From an uncultured Oscillospiraceae bacterium (GTDB taxonomy: Bacteria > Bacillota > Clostridia > Oscillospirales > Acutalibacteraceae), in NCBI GenBank assembly GCA_900539425.1, contig UQBX01000001.1, positions 1 through 64,000 of the forward strand: a stretch of 64,000 nucleotides of DNA, in the 5' to 3' direction. This document shows positions 17,151-25,791 of this stretch, in pieces. How positions within the stretch are numbered: position 1 is the stretch's first letter; every line of letters begins with the position of its first letter. The notes beneath the pieces were generated by a model that saw only the letters and a list, made by a program, of their open reading frames with translations, was not told the origin of the DNA and did not search any database. The translations under genes were made by a program, and so were the position numbers.

Positions 17151-19847
17151 TTATTTGAATATTTCGTTTATGCCTTTTTCATTGTTTGCATAATATGACT
17201 GCTTTTTCATTCTGCGGCTTTCCAGTTTCCTCTGAACAAGTTTTACAAGCTCAACAATAGGAATTACCATAAATGCAAGGAAAATGGATACAGCGTACTC
17301 CAGAGCGGAAATAGCGGCAAAATCAAATGCGTCAGCAAGGAAAGGAACATAAATCACAAGAGTTGTAAGAACAAGGCTCATACCCATAGCTGCGTATAGA
17401 TATTTATTGTGTGATTTAAGCCTGAAAATAGATTCGCGCCTTGAACGCATATTGAAAGAATGGAAAATCTCTGCAAGTGAAAGAGTAAGAAATGCCATTG
17501 TCATTCCGTTTTGGTGAACGAAATCGGCTGTGCCGTGAGCAAGGTGCATGCCTGCGTAATAAGCAAGCAGAGTAACAACAGATACCATAAGACCCTGCCA
17601 AGCAATATCAATGCCCATACCGCCTGCAAAAACGCCGTCCTTACTGTTTCTTGGAGCGCGTTTCATAATATCAGGCTCGCCTTTTTCAACGCCGAGCGCC
17701 ATTGCGGGGAACGAATCGGTAATAAGATTTATCCACAGCAAATGAACCGGTTCAAGAACCACAAAGCCGGCAAGGGTGGCGATAAATATAGTGATAACTT
17801 CTGACAGATTTGAAGAAAGCAGGAACTGTATGGACTTTCTGATATTGTCATATATCCTTCTGCCCTCTTCAACAGCAGAAACGATAGTTGCAAAATTATC
17901 ATCCGCAAGAACCATATCGGCAACATTTTTTGTAACATCCGTTCCCGTGATGCCCATACCGATACCAATATCCGCGTTTTTGATTGAAGGCGCATCATTT
18001 ACGCCGTCGCCCGTCATAGCGGTAACTTTGCCGTCTTTACGCCATGCGTTAACTATTCTCACCTTATGCTCCGGCTGAACTCGGGCATAAACACTGTATT
18101 TTTCTATATTTCTTTCAAGCTGTTCGTCTGAAATAGAGTTAAGCTCAACCCCGGTAACAGCCTGTGATTCATCTTCGGCAATTCCGAGTTCCTTTGCGAT
18201 GGCAACAGCAGTATCCTTATGGTCGCCCGTTATCATTATAGGTCTTATGCCCGCCTCTTTTGCTTCCTTAATTGCGGCAAGCGCCTCAGGACGTATCGGG
18301 TCTATCATTCCTGCAAGACCAATATAGCAAAGATCTTTTTCTAATGACTGGGCTGATGTATCTTCAGGCAGTTCATTATAGGCTTTCATTGCAACTGCAA
18401 GAACACGGAGCGCTTTATCCGCCATTTCCTTATTCTGTGCAAGGATCTGCTCTTTGACTTCATCCGTCATAGGTATTCTTCTGCCATTGACAAGCGCCTG
18501 CTTGCATACAGAGAGAACAACATCCGGCGCGCCCTTGGTATACTGTATAAAGCCTTTATTTATTGATGAATGAACGGTTGTCATCATTTTTCTTTCCGAA
18601 TCAAAAGGTGCTTCGGCGACACGCGGAAATTCAAGTTCAAGTTCATTTTTGGGCATTTCAAGTTTCTTTGCCCATTCAACGAGAGCCGCCTCGGTAGGCT
18701 CGCCCTTTACTTTTCCGTCCTCAAGCACGGCGTCGGAGCAAAGAGCCATAGCCTGTGCTATAAGATTTTCACTGTCTCCCCTGAAATCGGTAACCGTCAT
18801 TTTATTCTGAGTAAGCGTACCTGTTTTATCTGAACAGATAACCTGAGTACAGCCCAAAGTTTCAACAGCTGTCAGACGGCGCACAACGGCATTTCGCTTG
18901 CTCATCTTAGTTACGCCTATAGAAAGCACTATGGTAACCACAGTTGCAAGTCCCTCCGGAATTGCAGCAACAGCAAGGGAAACGGCAACCATAAATGTAT
19001 CAAGCATTGTATCAAAGGTGAGCGACTGACCGCTTGCAATATTTCTTATAATATCTATCGCAAAAATGACAACGCATATTCCGAGAACAAGATAAGAAAG
19101 AACTTTTGAAAGCTGATTAAGCTTTATCTGAAGCGGAGTTTCGCCGTCCTTTGCATCATTGAGCGCGCCCGCTATTTTGCCCATTTCCGTATCCATACCC
19201 GTTGCAACAACTACTGCTTCGCCATGGCCGTAAACAACACTTGAACCCATATAGCACATATTTGTGCGGTCTCCCAGAGGGATTTCATTTTCACCCTCAA
19301 GAGGTTCCGTCTGCTTGTCCACAGGCACGGATTCACCTGTAAGCGCAGACTCCTCAATCTTCATTGAGGCACAGCTTAAAATACGGCAGTCGGCAGGAAC
19401 ACTGTCGCCTGCTTCAAGCACAACAACATCGCCCGTAACAAGCTCTTCTGACGCTACGGTTTCAAGCTTTCCGTTACGCTTTACTTTGCTTTTTGCGGCG
19501 GCTATCTCCTGAAGCGCGTCTATTGCTTTTTCAGCCTTAGTTTCCTGATATACGCCTAAAACGGCATTTATCAGAACAACCAGAAGTATTATTATTACAT
19601 CTGCGGGAAATTCCTTCTCATAAGCAGATGTAATTCCTGATACAACAGCAGCTACTATAAGGATAATAGTCATAGGATCTGTAAATTCCATAAGGAATTT
19701 ATGAATTATAGATTCCTTTTTGCCCTGCTGCAATTTATTTCTTCCGTTTTGCTCAAGGCGTTTTTGAGCCTCTTCCTGAGAAATTCCGGAGTGGGAACTG
19801 CTTTGCTCTTTTAATACGGATTCTGCATCCTGCAGATATTCCTTCAT
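17151..19847 (-). CDS. P-type cation-transporting ATPase (type II, Ca2+/Mn2+ exporter)
   Basis: Pumps divalent cations out of the cytoplasm at the cost of ATP. Domains in order: cation-ATPase N-terminal, actuator with TGES, first core helices with AIPEGLATVVTI (ion-binding PEGL), phosphorylation site ICSDKTGTLTQ, nucleotide domain with KGAPD, hinge MTGDGVNDAP, and the C-terminal helices with NLITDSFPAMALG. Length (about 898 aa) is that of PMCA/SERCA-like bacterial pumps. ATG 19847 is chosen; GTG 19856 sits closer to the AGGAAGGG site and is an alternative. A yybP-ykoY riboswitch upstream suggests manganese is the regulated ion. Confidence 0.93.
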   Translation of the reverse strand: MKEYLQDAESVLKEQSSSHSGISQEEAQKRLEQNGRNKLQQGKKESIIHKFLMEFTDPMTIILIVAAVVSGITSAYEKEFPADVIIILLVVLINAVLGVYQETKAEKAIDALQEIAAAKSKVKRNGKLETVASEELVTGDVVVLEAGDSVPADCRILSCASMKIEESALTGESVPVDKQTEPLEGENEIPLGDRTNMCYMGSSVVYGHGEAVVVATGMDTEMGKIAGALNDAKDGETPLQIKLNQLSKVLSYLVLGICVVIFAIDIIRNIASGQSLTFDTMLDTFMVAVSLAVAAIPEGLATVVTIVLSIGVTKMSKRNAVVRRLTAVETLGCTQVICSDKTGTLTQNKMTVTDFRGDSENLIAQAMALCSDAVLEDGKVKGEPTEAALVEWAKKLEMPKNELELEFPRVAEAPFDSERKMMTTVHSSINKGFIQYTKGAPDVVLSVCKQALVNGRRIPMTDEVKEQILAQNKEMADKALRVLAVAMKAYNELPEDTSAQSLEKDLCYIGLAGMIDPIRPEALAAIKEAKEAGIRPIMITGDHKDTAVAIAKELGIAEDESQAVTGVELNSISDEQLERNIEKYSVYARVQPEHKVRIVNAWRKDGKVTAMTGDGVNDAPSIKNADIGIGMGITGTDVTKNVADMVLADDNFATIVSAVEEGRRIYDNIRKSIQFLLSSNLSEVITIFIATLAGFVVLEPVHLLWINLITDSFPAMALGVEKGEPDIMKRAPRNSKDGVFAGGMGIDIAWQGLMVSVVTLLAYYAGMHLAHGTADFVHQNGMTMAFLTLSLAEIFHSFNMRSRRESIFRLKSHNKYLYAAMGMSLVLTTLVIYVPFLADAFDFAAISALEYAVSIFLAFMVIPIVELVKLVQRKLESRRMKKQSYYANNEKGINEIFK

Positions 19848-19930
19848 TTTATTCACATGCCCTTCCTGCTGCCGGAGATTATGCAGTATTTTCGCGGCAG
19901 CCGTCGAAAACACGCAGACAAGGGATTAAT

Positions 19931-19970
19931 TAAAAAGACCCGTATACAGTATTCCTACCGTATACGAGTC
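19931..19970 (-). terminator. Riboswitch-controlled intrinsic terminator
   Basis: On the minus strand an 11-bp stem, GACTCGTATAC with GTATACGGGTC (one mismatch), is followed by TTTTT. Its 5' arm CTCGTAT is the same sequence that closes the P1 stem of the riboswitch with ATATGAG, so the two structures exclude each other. Confidence 0.85.
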
Positions 19971-20051
19971 TCATTCTTTAAAACTAAACCAGCTTTTTAA
20001 GCAGGATGTTGATTTAGCGCACACTGTGAGTGCGGAACTACTCCCTCATAT
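19962..20051 (-). promoter_or_regulatory. yybP-ykoY family (manganese) riboswitch
   Basis: The minus-strand leader contains the family's diagnostic elements in order: GGGAGTAG (plus 20038-20045), a variable hairpin (GCAC...GTGC), ATCAACAT (within plus 20001-20013), a second hairpin (GCTT/AAGC), and a GAGAC closing block. The ends pair as P1 (ATATGAG with CTCGTAT). The family binds Mn2+ and turns on exporters. Here Mn2+ binding should stabilise P1 and prevent the downstream terminator, switching the P-type ATPase on (inference from geometry). Confidence 0.88.
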
Positions 20052-20058
20052 CGTTTAT

Positions 20059-20087
20059 ATTATACCACATTTTAAGAAAAAAATCAA
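20059..20087 (-). promoter_or_regulatory. Promoter of the riboswitch-ATPase transcript
   Basis: Minus strand TTGATT, 17-bp spacer, TATAAT; predicted start near 20052, immediately before the riboswitch P1 stem. Confidence 0.75.
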
Positions 20088-20136
20088 TTTGCAAAAGACG
20101 ATATGTGTTAAATTTTACAAACTATTAACAGTCAGA

Positions 20137-21351
20137 TTATTTATTAATCTGCTTTGAATATTTTGCAAGATAAACTGTGCGCATAAGGAAACACTCCATT
20201 TTCGGAACATAATGCTCACGGTTAAAGAGGTTAACATCAACAGCAGCTTCGCAGCCCTTATCCATAATAATTTCAAGAGCCTGCATATCACCCTCGCTGT
20301 TTCCAAAAACAAGAGCACCGTTGCCGTCTATAAGAACAGCATTTCTTCCTGATGCCGCTTTACCTATCTTGGCAGCGCAGTCATCAGTATCTCCGTCAAT
20401 CCAAGCACAGTTTTTAACGTCTATGCCAACTATCTGTGCAAAGTCATCAATCATGGGTATCATATCCTCTCCGGTGCATGAATATGCTACTGCGTGGGGA
20501 TCAGTGATATGTTTGATGATGGTGGCATTCTGATTATCATAGATAGCCTTATGGATCTTTGCGCATTTAGGAGCAATGCCGTTGATCCCAAGGCAGGTTT
20601 CAAGGTCTACATCTATAGTTTCACCTGCTACGGTGAGAGTAAACATATTTCCGTTTCTTACAGATGAGCCGAGATCGCAGATTGACTCCGGCATTTTGCC
20701 TGCGCCGACCTTTTTAAGATAGAAGTTAAGTTTATCTTCTTCGCTGTATTTATCAGACCATGCATAGCGCATATAGTTGTCTTTTACAACGCGTTTGCAG
20801 CATTCCTCAAGCTTATCTGCAAGCTCAAAAGCGTGTTCATAAGAATCGCCCATGCAAAGGGTGCCGTGGTGCATAAGCATGATCGCTCTTGCAGAGGGAT
20901 TCATCATAATGCACATTTCAACCTTTTTGCGAAGTGATTCTGTTGTTGACATAGCGTAATCAGCAACAGGCACTTTATCTCCGAGCACATCTCTTAAATC
21001 GCTGTAAACATTTCTTATCTCCATACCTGTAATGCTGACGATTGTAGCATACTTCTGATGAGTATGGATAACAAAATCAACAGTGGGATGATGCCTGTAT
21101 GCAGCTGCGTGAACTCCTTTTTCCGATGAGGGTTTGATATCCCCTTCATATGAACAGTCCTCAATATTTACTACGACAAGCTCGTCAGGAGTAAGAGTTT
21201 CATACGCTCTTCCCGACGGAGTAATAACGAACTGTGTATCTGAAATACGCGCGGAAACATTGCCCCATGTGCGCGCGATGAGGCCGGTTTCGATTAATTT
21301 CTTTCCGGCTTCGATAACAAGTCTTTTTGCTTCTTCAATTTCGTAAGCCAT
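20137..21351 (-). CDS. Class II aldolase/adducin family protein with duplicated domain
   Basis: Residues 1 to about 215 form a class II aldolase/adducin domain (WGNVSARI, ITPSGRAYETL, SSEKGVHAAAY, FVIHTHQKYA, and HHGTLCMGDSYEHAF). The rest, about 230-404, is a shortened second copy (TIIKHITDPHAVAYSCTG). Zn ligands are expected in HTHQ and the later His-His. The family includes fuculose- and rhamnulose-phosphate aldolases and epimerases. Two-domain versions of about 400 aa are seen in gut Clostridia; the substrate here is unknown. Neighbouring kinases, aminotransferase and inositol genes point to sugar or polyol breakdown. Ribosome site: AAAGGAAA. Confidence 0.82.
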   Translation of the reverse strand: MAYEIEEAKRLVIEAGKKLIETGLIARTWGNVSARISDTQFVITPSGRAYETLTPDELVVVNIEDCSYEGDIKPSSEKGVHAAAYRHHPTVDFVIHTHQKYATIVSITGMEIRNVYSDLRDVLGDKVPVADYAMSTTESLRKKVEMCIMMNPSARAIMLMHHGTLCMGDSYEHAFELADKLEECCKRVVKDNYMRYAWSDKYSEEDKLNFYLKKVGAGKMPESICDLGSSVRNGNMFTLTVAGETIDVDLETCLGINGIAPKCAKIHKAIYDNQNATIIKHITDPHAVAYSCTGEDMIPMIDDFAQIVGIDVKNCAWIDGDTDDCAAKIGKAASGRNAVLIDGNGALVFGNSEGDMQALEIIMDKGCEAAVDVNLFNREHYVPKMECFLMRTVYLAKYSKQINK

Positions 21352-21430
21352 AATTTTCCTTTCCCTTAAAAGAAATAAACGCGAAATTTGCGCCGTCTAA
21401 TTTACGCCGCCGGTTTTCACATTATTCAAC

Positions 21431-21471
21431 AAAAGCCGATAAGGGCGGTAAACAGCTGTAAACCGCCCTTA
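21431..21471 (-). terminator. Terminator after the aminotransferase gene
   Basis: A 10-bp stem TAAGGGCGGT/ACCGCCCTTA followed on the minus strand by ATCGGCTTTTG. The T-tract starts several nt after the stem, so it may be leaky and allow transcription into the class II aldolase gene. Confidence 0.6.
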
Positions 21472-21482
21472 GGATAATTCAA

Positions 21483-22967
21483 TTAATAATCAATTTTTTC
21501 GCACTTTGAAAGTACTCTGTCAAAGCGGCGGATGCATTCGTCAATATCCTCTTCAGTATAAGCGGCTGAAGTGTAAAGACGTGAGCCTGCAAGAGTTACA
21601 AGACCTTCTGCCATATAAGCAGCACCCATGTACTGCATTTCAGTCTGGCGAAGACCAGTCTGCTTAAGTACATTCGGAATAGTCCACGGTCTCTTCCAGT
21701 CTACTTTGAAGTGCATAGTAGCAACAGTGTGAAGATGACAGATAGAGCCGATATTGTAGCATACGAACGGAAGATCGTACTTCTTGATTGACTCATTGAT
21801 ACCCTTAACAAGGCGATCTGCCATATGACCTGCAACCTGGCAAGCATTTCTCTTTTCAATCTCGCAGATTACTGTGTAACCGGCACAGCATGAAATAGGA
21901 GTAGCAGCCATTGTGCCACCGCACATTGCCTTGTGAATCTTCTTGCCTTCAGCTTTGTCAAGGCCGGCGCCAAGGTACTTCATAACTTCTTTATGACCGC
22001 CTATGCCGCCTGCGCCCGGATAACCGCCGGCAATGATCTTACCGAAGATGGTAATATCGGGATCGATGCCATAGTAACCCTGAGCACCTGAAAGACCGAT
22101 ACGGAAGCCTGTAACAACTTCATCGCTGACAAGAAGAGCGCCGTATTTGCGGCAAAGTGCCTGAACGCCCTTGGGGAAGTCTTTATCAACAGGACGAGTT
22201 GCTGATTCAGGGCCGCAAGGCTCGATGAATACAGCAGCTGTGCCGCCGCGGAACTTATTGATGATAAGCTTCTTTTCAAGGCTCTTAAGATCATTCGGGA
22301 AGAATTCCTGAGTGTGCTTGAATACGAAAAGCGGAACGCCGTGAGACTGCATATTGAGTGTTCCGGGAACACGCATACCCCAAGCAAGCTGATCTGACCA
22401 GCCGTGATAAGCGCCGCCCATCTTGATTATGTTCTTATGACCTGTTGCAAGACGTGCAACTCGAACAGCGCACATACAAGCCTCAGTACCTGATCCGAGC
22501 ATACGGAACATTTCTACTGAAGGTACGCACTCTGAGATCTTTTTAGCAAGTTTGTACTCATAAGGATGGAAAAGACCTGTTGAAGGGCCGCAATCCTCAA
22601 GGAGCTCGATAACCTTATTTTTAACAACATCGTCGTTAGAGCCGATGATTGTGGGACCGCCTGCCTGCAGGAAGTCAAAATATTCGTTACCGTCAATATC
22701 ATAAAGCTTATTGCCTTTAGCTTTTACCATAACTATCGGGAAGGGATAGTTGAAAGCAAGGTTATGCTGAACGCCGCCGGGAATGATTGATTTTGCTTCT
22801 TCGATCATTTCCTTTGACTTTTTGCATTTCTTTCCGAAATACTCGTCCTCATATTCTTTAAGAGCTGTTCTGCTGATAGAATAGATTGGCTTTTTGATGA
22901 GCGCGTCAAGTTGAGCTGTAAGAACGGCTGCATCAGGATACTCGGTAATGGCGAATCTTGTATCCAT
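21483..22967 (-). CDS. Class III aminotransferase, glutamate-1-semialdehyde aminomutase-like
   Basis: A PLP enzyme of 494 aa. GSGTEACMCAVRVAR and the GGAYHGWSDQL block bind the cofactor; LLVSDEVVTGFRIG holds the conserved Asp, and the Schiff-base Lys is in FGKIIAGGYPGAGGIGG. It resembles HemL but has a longer N-terminal extension, and no other heme genes are nearby, so a carbohydrate-related amino or keto compound is more likely than glutamate semialdehyde. The start is fixed by AGGAGG 7 nt before the ATG at 22967. Its promoter overlaps two palindromes attributable to the divergent TetR gene. Confidence 0.85.
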   Translation of the reverse strand: MDTRFAITEYPDAAVLTAQLDALIKKPIYSISRTALKEYEDEYFGKKCKKSKEMIEEAKSIIPGGVQHNLAFNYPFPIVMVKAKGNKLYDIDGNEYFDFLQAGGPTIIGSNDDVVKNKVIELLEDCGPSTGLFHPYEYKLAKKISECVPSVEMFRMLGSGTEACMCAVRVARLATGHKNIIKMGGAYHGWSDQLAWGMRVPGTLNMQSHGVPLFVFKHTQEFFPNDLKSLEKKLIINKFRGGTAAVFIEPCGPESATRPVDKDFPKGVQALCRKYGALLVSDEVVTGFRIGLSGAQGYYGIDPDITIFGKIIAGGYPGAGGIGGHKEVMKYLGAGLDKAEGKKIHKAMCGGTMAATPISCCAGYTVICEIEKRNACQVAGHMADRLVKGINESIKKYDLPFVCYNIGSICHLHTVATMHFKVDWKRPWTIPNVLKQTGLRQTEMQYMGAAYMAEGLVTLAGSRLYTSAAYTEEDIDECIRRFDRVLSKCEKIDY

Positions 22968-22996
22968 AGATAATTCCTCCTTAAATAAATTACGTT

Positions 22997-23012
22997 GTGA
23001 GTGGCCGCTCAC
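22997..23012. promoter_or_regulatory. Probable TetR operator 1
   Basis: A 16-bp near-perfect palindrome GTGAGTGGCCGCTCAC. It shares the pattern GTGAG-N6-CTCAC with a second copy 28 bp away (centre to centre), between the aminotransferase promoter and start codon. Confidence 0.65.
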
Positions 23013-23024
23013 TTTTCGGATGGC

Positions 23025-23040
23025 GTGAGCCATTACTCAC
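23025..23040. promoter_or_regulatory. Probable TetR operator 2
   Basis: GTGAG-CCATTA-CTCAC, the same half-sites and spacing as operator 1. It lies about 9 bp downstream of the predicted start of the aminotransferase transcript, a typical place for repression. Confidence 0.65.
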
Positions 23041-23055
23041 ACAGATTTCTATTTA

Positions 23056-23083
23056 AGTATATCACTTTTGAACGATTTGTCAA
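23056..23083 (-). promoter_or_regulatory. Promoter of the aminotransferase gene
   Basis: Minus strand TTGACA, 16-bp spacer, TATACT; predicted start near 23049. Both operator palindromes are immediately downstream. Confidence 0.75.
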
Positions 23084-23123
23084 ACCTCAATTCTATTTTT
23101 TTTGTTAAAATCCGTTCAAATTC

Positions 23124-23152
23124 TTGCAAGTTTCATATTTTCGTGTTAGTAT
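23124..23152 (+). promoter_or_regulatory. Promoter of the TetR regulator gene
   Basis: TTGCAA, 17-bp spacer, TAGTAT; predicted start near 23159, about 20 nt before the AGGAGG site. Confidence 0.6.
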
Positions 23153-23194
23153 ATTTACAATATATTCTTAGATAGGCAGGAGGATTTGTGTGAG

Positions 23195-23908
23195 TTGCAC
23201 AAGCGCTTTAAAAAAACTTTGTGCAAACATACAAAATTTAATAAAATGGCAGGCATACACCACAAAGAGGCGTTTAATAAAATTTCAAAAGAACGTCAAA
23301 ACGAAATACTTGAAATCGCCATTGAAGAATTTTCCTCCAAGGGTTACAAAAGTGCAAATATAAACATCATTGCAAAAAACGCAGGCATCAGCATAGGCCT
23401 TATGTATAAATATTTTGCAACCAAGGAAGAACTTTTTTTTGAGTGCATATCAAGAGGCATGGTTATTCTGCAGGAGACCCTTGAAGAAATTCTGAAAAGC
23501 CCAAACAAACTACTTAAAAAGGCCGAACTTGTTATAAGAGCGACTTGTGAGCTTTCAAGGGAATACAAAAACTATATAAAGCTTTACAACGAAATCACTG
23601 CGGAAAAGGACGGAGAAAGAGCAGTTTATTTTGCAAGGGAGATAGAAAGCCAGACCAGCCGTTTTTACATAACGGCAATAGCTCAGGCGCTTGCAAGCGG
23701 CGACGTAAGGCAGGATCTCAATCCAAGGTTCTTTGCCTTTTTCCTTGACAACCTGCTTCTTATGCTTCAGTTTTCATTCACTTGTGAATACTACAAGGAA
23801 AGACTTTCTCTTTATACAGGTGTAAAAATAGACGAACTTGACGACGACGAAATAGTAGATCAGCTTCTGAAATTCATTGAATCGGCATTTACTTTTTCTA
23901 AAGATTAA
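23195..23908 (+). CDS. TetR/AcrR-family transcriptional regulator
   Basis: The DNA-binding helix-turn-helix is in IIAKNAGISIGLMYKYFATK, preceded by the usual RQNEILEIAIEEFSSKGY helix. The C-terminal ligand domain (about residues 80-235) is helical and unassigned. The start is uncertain: AGGAGG at 23178 favours TTG 23195 (or 23186), while ATG 23246 would give a conventional TetR N-terminus without a ribosome site. It is divergent from the aminotransferase gene, with two matching palindromes between them, and upstream of the FGGY kinase. It most likely represses these sugar-related genes until an inducer binds. Confidence 0.88.
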   Translation: MHKRFKKTLCKHTKFNKMAGIHHKEAFNKISKERQNEILEIAIEEFSSKGYKSANINIIAKNAGISIGLMYKYFATKEELFFECISRGMVILQETLEEILKSPNKLLKKAELVIRATCELSREYKNYIKLYNEITAEKDGERAVYFAREIESQTSRFYITAIAQALASGDVRQDLNPRFFAFFLDNLLLMLQFSFTCEYYKERLSLYTGVKIDELDDDEIVDQLLKFIESAFTFSKD

Positions 23909-23969
23909 ATTAACAAACTGCAGGAGCAGTAAATAAATTATTTTTGCGGAAAGGCTTGGAAAGAATAAT

Positions 23970-25586
23970 ATGGCAAAATATGTTATAACTTACGACATCG
24001 GTACCACCGGCATTAAGACCTGCCTTATTGAGATTGACAAAGAGATGAAAATTCTTGGTTCATCTTCTCTGGGATACGGTCTTTACGTTGATGACGAAGT
24101 AGGCGTAAAAGGCGGAGCGGAACAGAATGCCGACGAATGGTGGGACGCCATGTGCGTTACAACAAAAACAGTATTTGAGAAAGTTCCGTACATAAAAAAG
24201 GAACAGATCGCGGGAATCTCGTTCTGTTCTCAGATGCAGGGCCTCGTACTTGTTGACAAAGAGGGCAACTGCGTGCGCAACCCCATGAGCTATATGGATC
24301 AGAGAGCGCGCGAGGAACTCAAAAAAGGTATTGCCCACGGTGTTAAGATTGCAGGTGCCGAAGTTTCAAAGCTTCTCAAATATCTTAAATATACAGGTGC
24401 TGTAAGCTCTTCCGTAAAAGACCCCATTTGGAAATACAAGTGGGTTGAGGCACATGAACCGGAAGTTTTCAAAAAAGTATACAAATGGCTTGATGTAAAA
24501 GAATATCTTATCTGCCGTGCAAGCGGTGAGTTCGTTATGACCAGGGACAGCGCTTTCGCCACCCTGCTCTATGATACAAGACCGGGCCATGAAGGTTGGT
24601 GCAAGCCTATATGCGATATGGTAGGCGTTGACATAAAGCATCTGCCTGAAATAAAAGAGTGTACTGAAAAAGTAGGAGAAGTTACAGAAACAGCTGCTGC
24701 TCAACTGGGTCTTGCTCCCGGAACGGCAGTATTCGGCGGCGGCGGAGACGCATCTCTTATAGGCGTAGGCGCAGGCTGCACAGAAGTGGGCGACACTCAC
24801 ATTTACAGCGGAACATCAGGCTGGGTAGGCACAATAGTTGACAAACAGGTTGTTGACGCAGGGGCAATGATGGCAGCTATAGTAGGCGCAGATCCGAAAA
24901 CATACAATTATTTTGGCGAGCTTGAAACATCCAACAAATGCGTTGAGTGGGTAAAAGACCATCTTGCACTTGACGATATCGGCGTATATCTTCAAAACAA
25001 AAACATTTCCGAATCAGTTGAAGCTCTTAACATCAATCTTTATGATTACATGGAAGATGTTATCAACCAGATACCCGCAGGTTCAAACGGAACTGTATTT
25101 ACCCCGTGGCTTCACGGCAACAGATGCCCGTTTGAGGATCCTAACGCGGCAGGCATGTTCTTTAACATCAAAATAGAAACCGGCAAAACGGAAATGATAA
25201 GAGCCGTTGTTGAGGGTATCTGCTTCCATATGAGATGGATGCTTGAAAGGCAGGATATCAAAAAGGAAGTTAAACTTGCCGACACTATCAGATTCTGCGG
25301 CGGCGGAGCTTTGGGCGCCGTAACCTGCCAGATACTTTCGGATATTCTTCAGAAAAACATAGAAGTTGTTGACAGTCCACAGAATGTAGGTGCAGTTGGC
25401 GCTGCTGCCTGCATCGCAGTCGGTCTTGGTCTTATTCCCGATCTGGGTCATGTAAAATCGCTTATACCGGCAAAATACACATACCACCCCAACACGGAAA
25501 ACAAGGCTGTTTATGACAGGAATTTCAAGGTATTCAAAAATCTTTACAAGTGCAATAAAGAAAACTTTGCTATTCTCAACGGCTGA
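23970..25586 (+). CDS. FGGY-family carbohydrate kinase (xylulokinase-like)
   Basis: A 538-aa sugar kinase. The ATP-binding ITYDIGTTGIKTCLIEID opens the protein, SYMDQRA carries substrate contacts, and the second half has GGGDASLIGVGAG, SGTSGWVG and FCGGGALGAVTCQILSD. It phosphorylates a sugar or polyol in the cytoplasm; the specific substrate (xylulose, ribulose, erythritol and others) cannot be determined by eye. It follows the TetR gene by 61 nt with GGAAAG upstream of the ATG. It may supply a phosphorylated substrate to the class II aldolase encoded nearby (inference). Confidence 0.88.
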   Translation: MAKYVITYDIGTTGIKTCLIEIDKEMKILGSSSLGYGLYVDDEVGVKGGAEQNADEWWDAMCVTTKTVFEKVPYIKKEQIAGISFCSQMQGLVLVDKEGNCVRNPMSYMDQRAREELKKGIAHGVKIAGAEVSKLLKYLKYTGAVSSSVKDPIWKYKWVEAHEPEVFKKVYKWLDVKEYLICRASGEFVMTRDSAFATLLYDTRPGHEGWCKPICDMVGVDIKHLPEIKECTEKVGEVTETAAAQLGLAPGTAVFGGGGDASLIGVGAGCTEVGDTHIYSGTSGWVGTIVDKQVVDAGAMMAAIVGADPKTYNYFGELETSNKCVEWVKDHLALDDIGVYLQNKNISESVEALNINLYDYMEDVINQIPAGSNGTVFTPWLHGNRCPFEDPNAAGMFFNIKIETGKTEMIRAVVEGICFHMRWMLERQDIKKEVKLADTIRFCGGGALGAVTCQILSDILQKNIEVVDSPQNVGAVGAAACIAVGLGLIPDLGHVKSLIPAKYTYHPNTENKAVYDRNFKVFKNLYKCNKENFAILNG

Positions 25587-25748
25587 TATTAAGGAATTTA
25601 ATTAGCTTACAAAACAGGTAAATATTTTTTGATTGCAGGTGTATCTGCATAAACGGGCTTAACTTTGGTTTGCAGATAATCACTGCCCTGTTGATTTAGC
25701 TACGGAGAATACTCCGAATTATTAAAAATTTATAAGTTACATAAAAAA
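25587..25748. other. Convergent intergenic region without a recognised gene
   Basis: Between the kinase and iolC stop codons. I see short inverted repeats (GCAG/CTGC; GGGC/GCCC; CGGAG/CTCCG) and ACAGG...CCTGT that could fold together, but no known RNA family. It is the 3' UTR of one or both genes. Confidence 0.4.
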
Positions 25749-25774
25749 GCCCTGAGCGTTTGCTCAGGTCTTTT
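25746..25774. terminator. Bidirectional terminator between the kinase and iolC genes
   Basis: Stem CCTGAGC/GCTCAGG with loop GTTT; TCTTTT follows on the plus strand and GGGCTTTTTT on the minus strand. Confidence 0.85.
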
Positions 25775-25791
25775 GTTAATTATATACCTAT

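Noticed and set aside
21483..22967. Glutamate-1-semialdehyde aminomutase (hemL) for heme synthesis
   Set aside because: The long N-terminus and the carbohydrate neighbourhood fit poorly, and no other tetrapyrrole genes are nearby.
25600..25740. Possible riboswitch in the kinase 3' region
   Set aside because: Short repeats only, no conserved motif, and no downstream gene on either strand for it to control.
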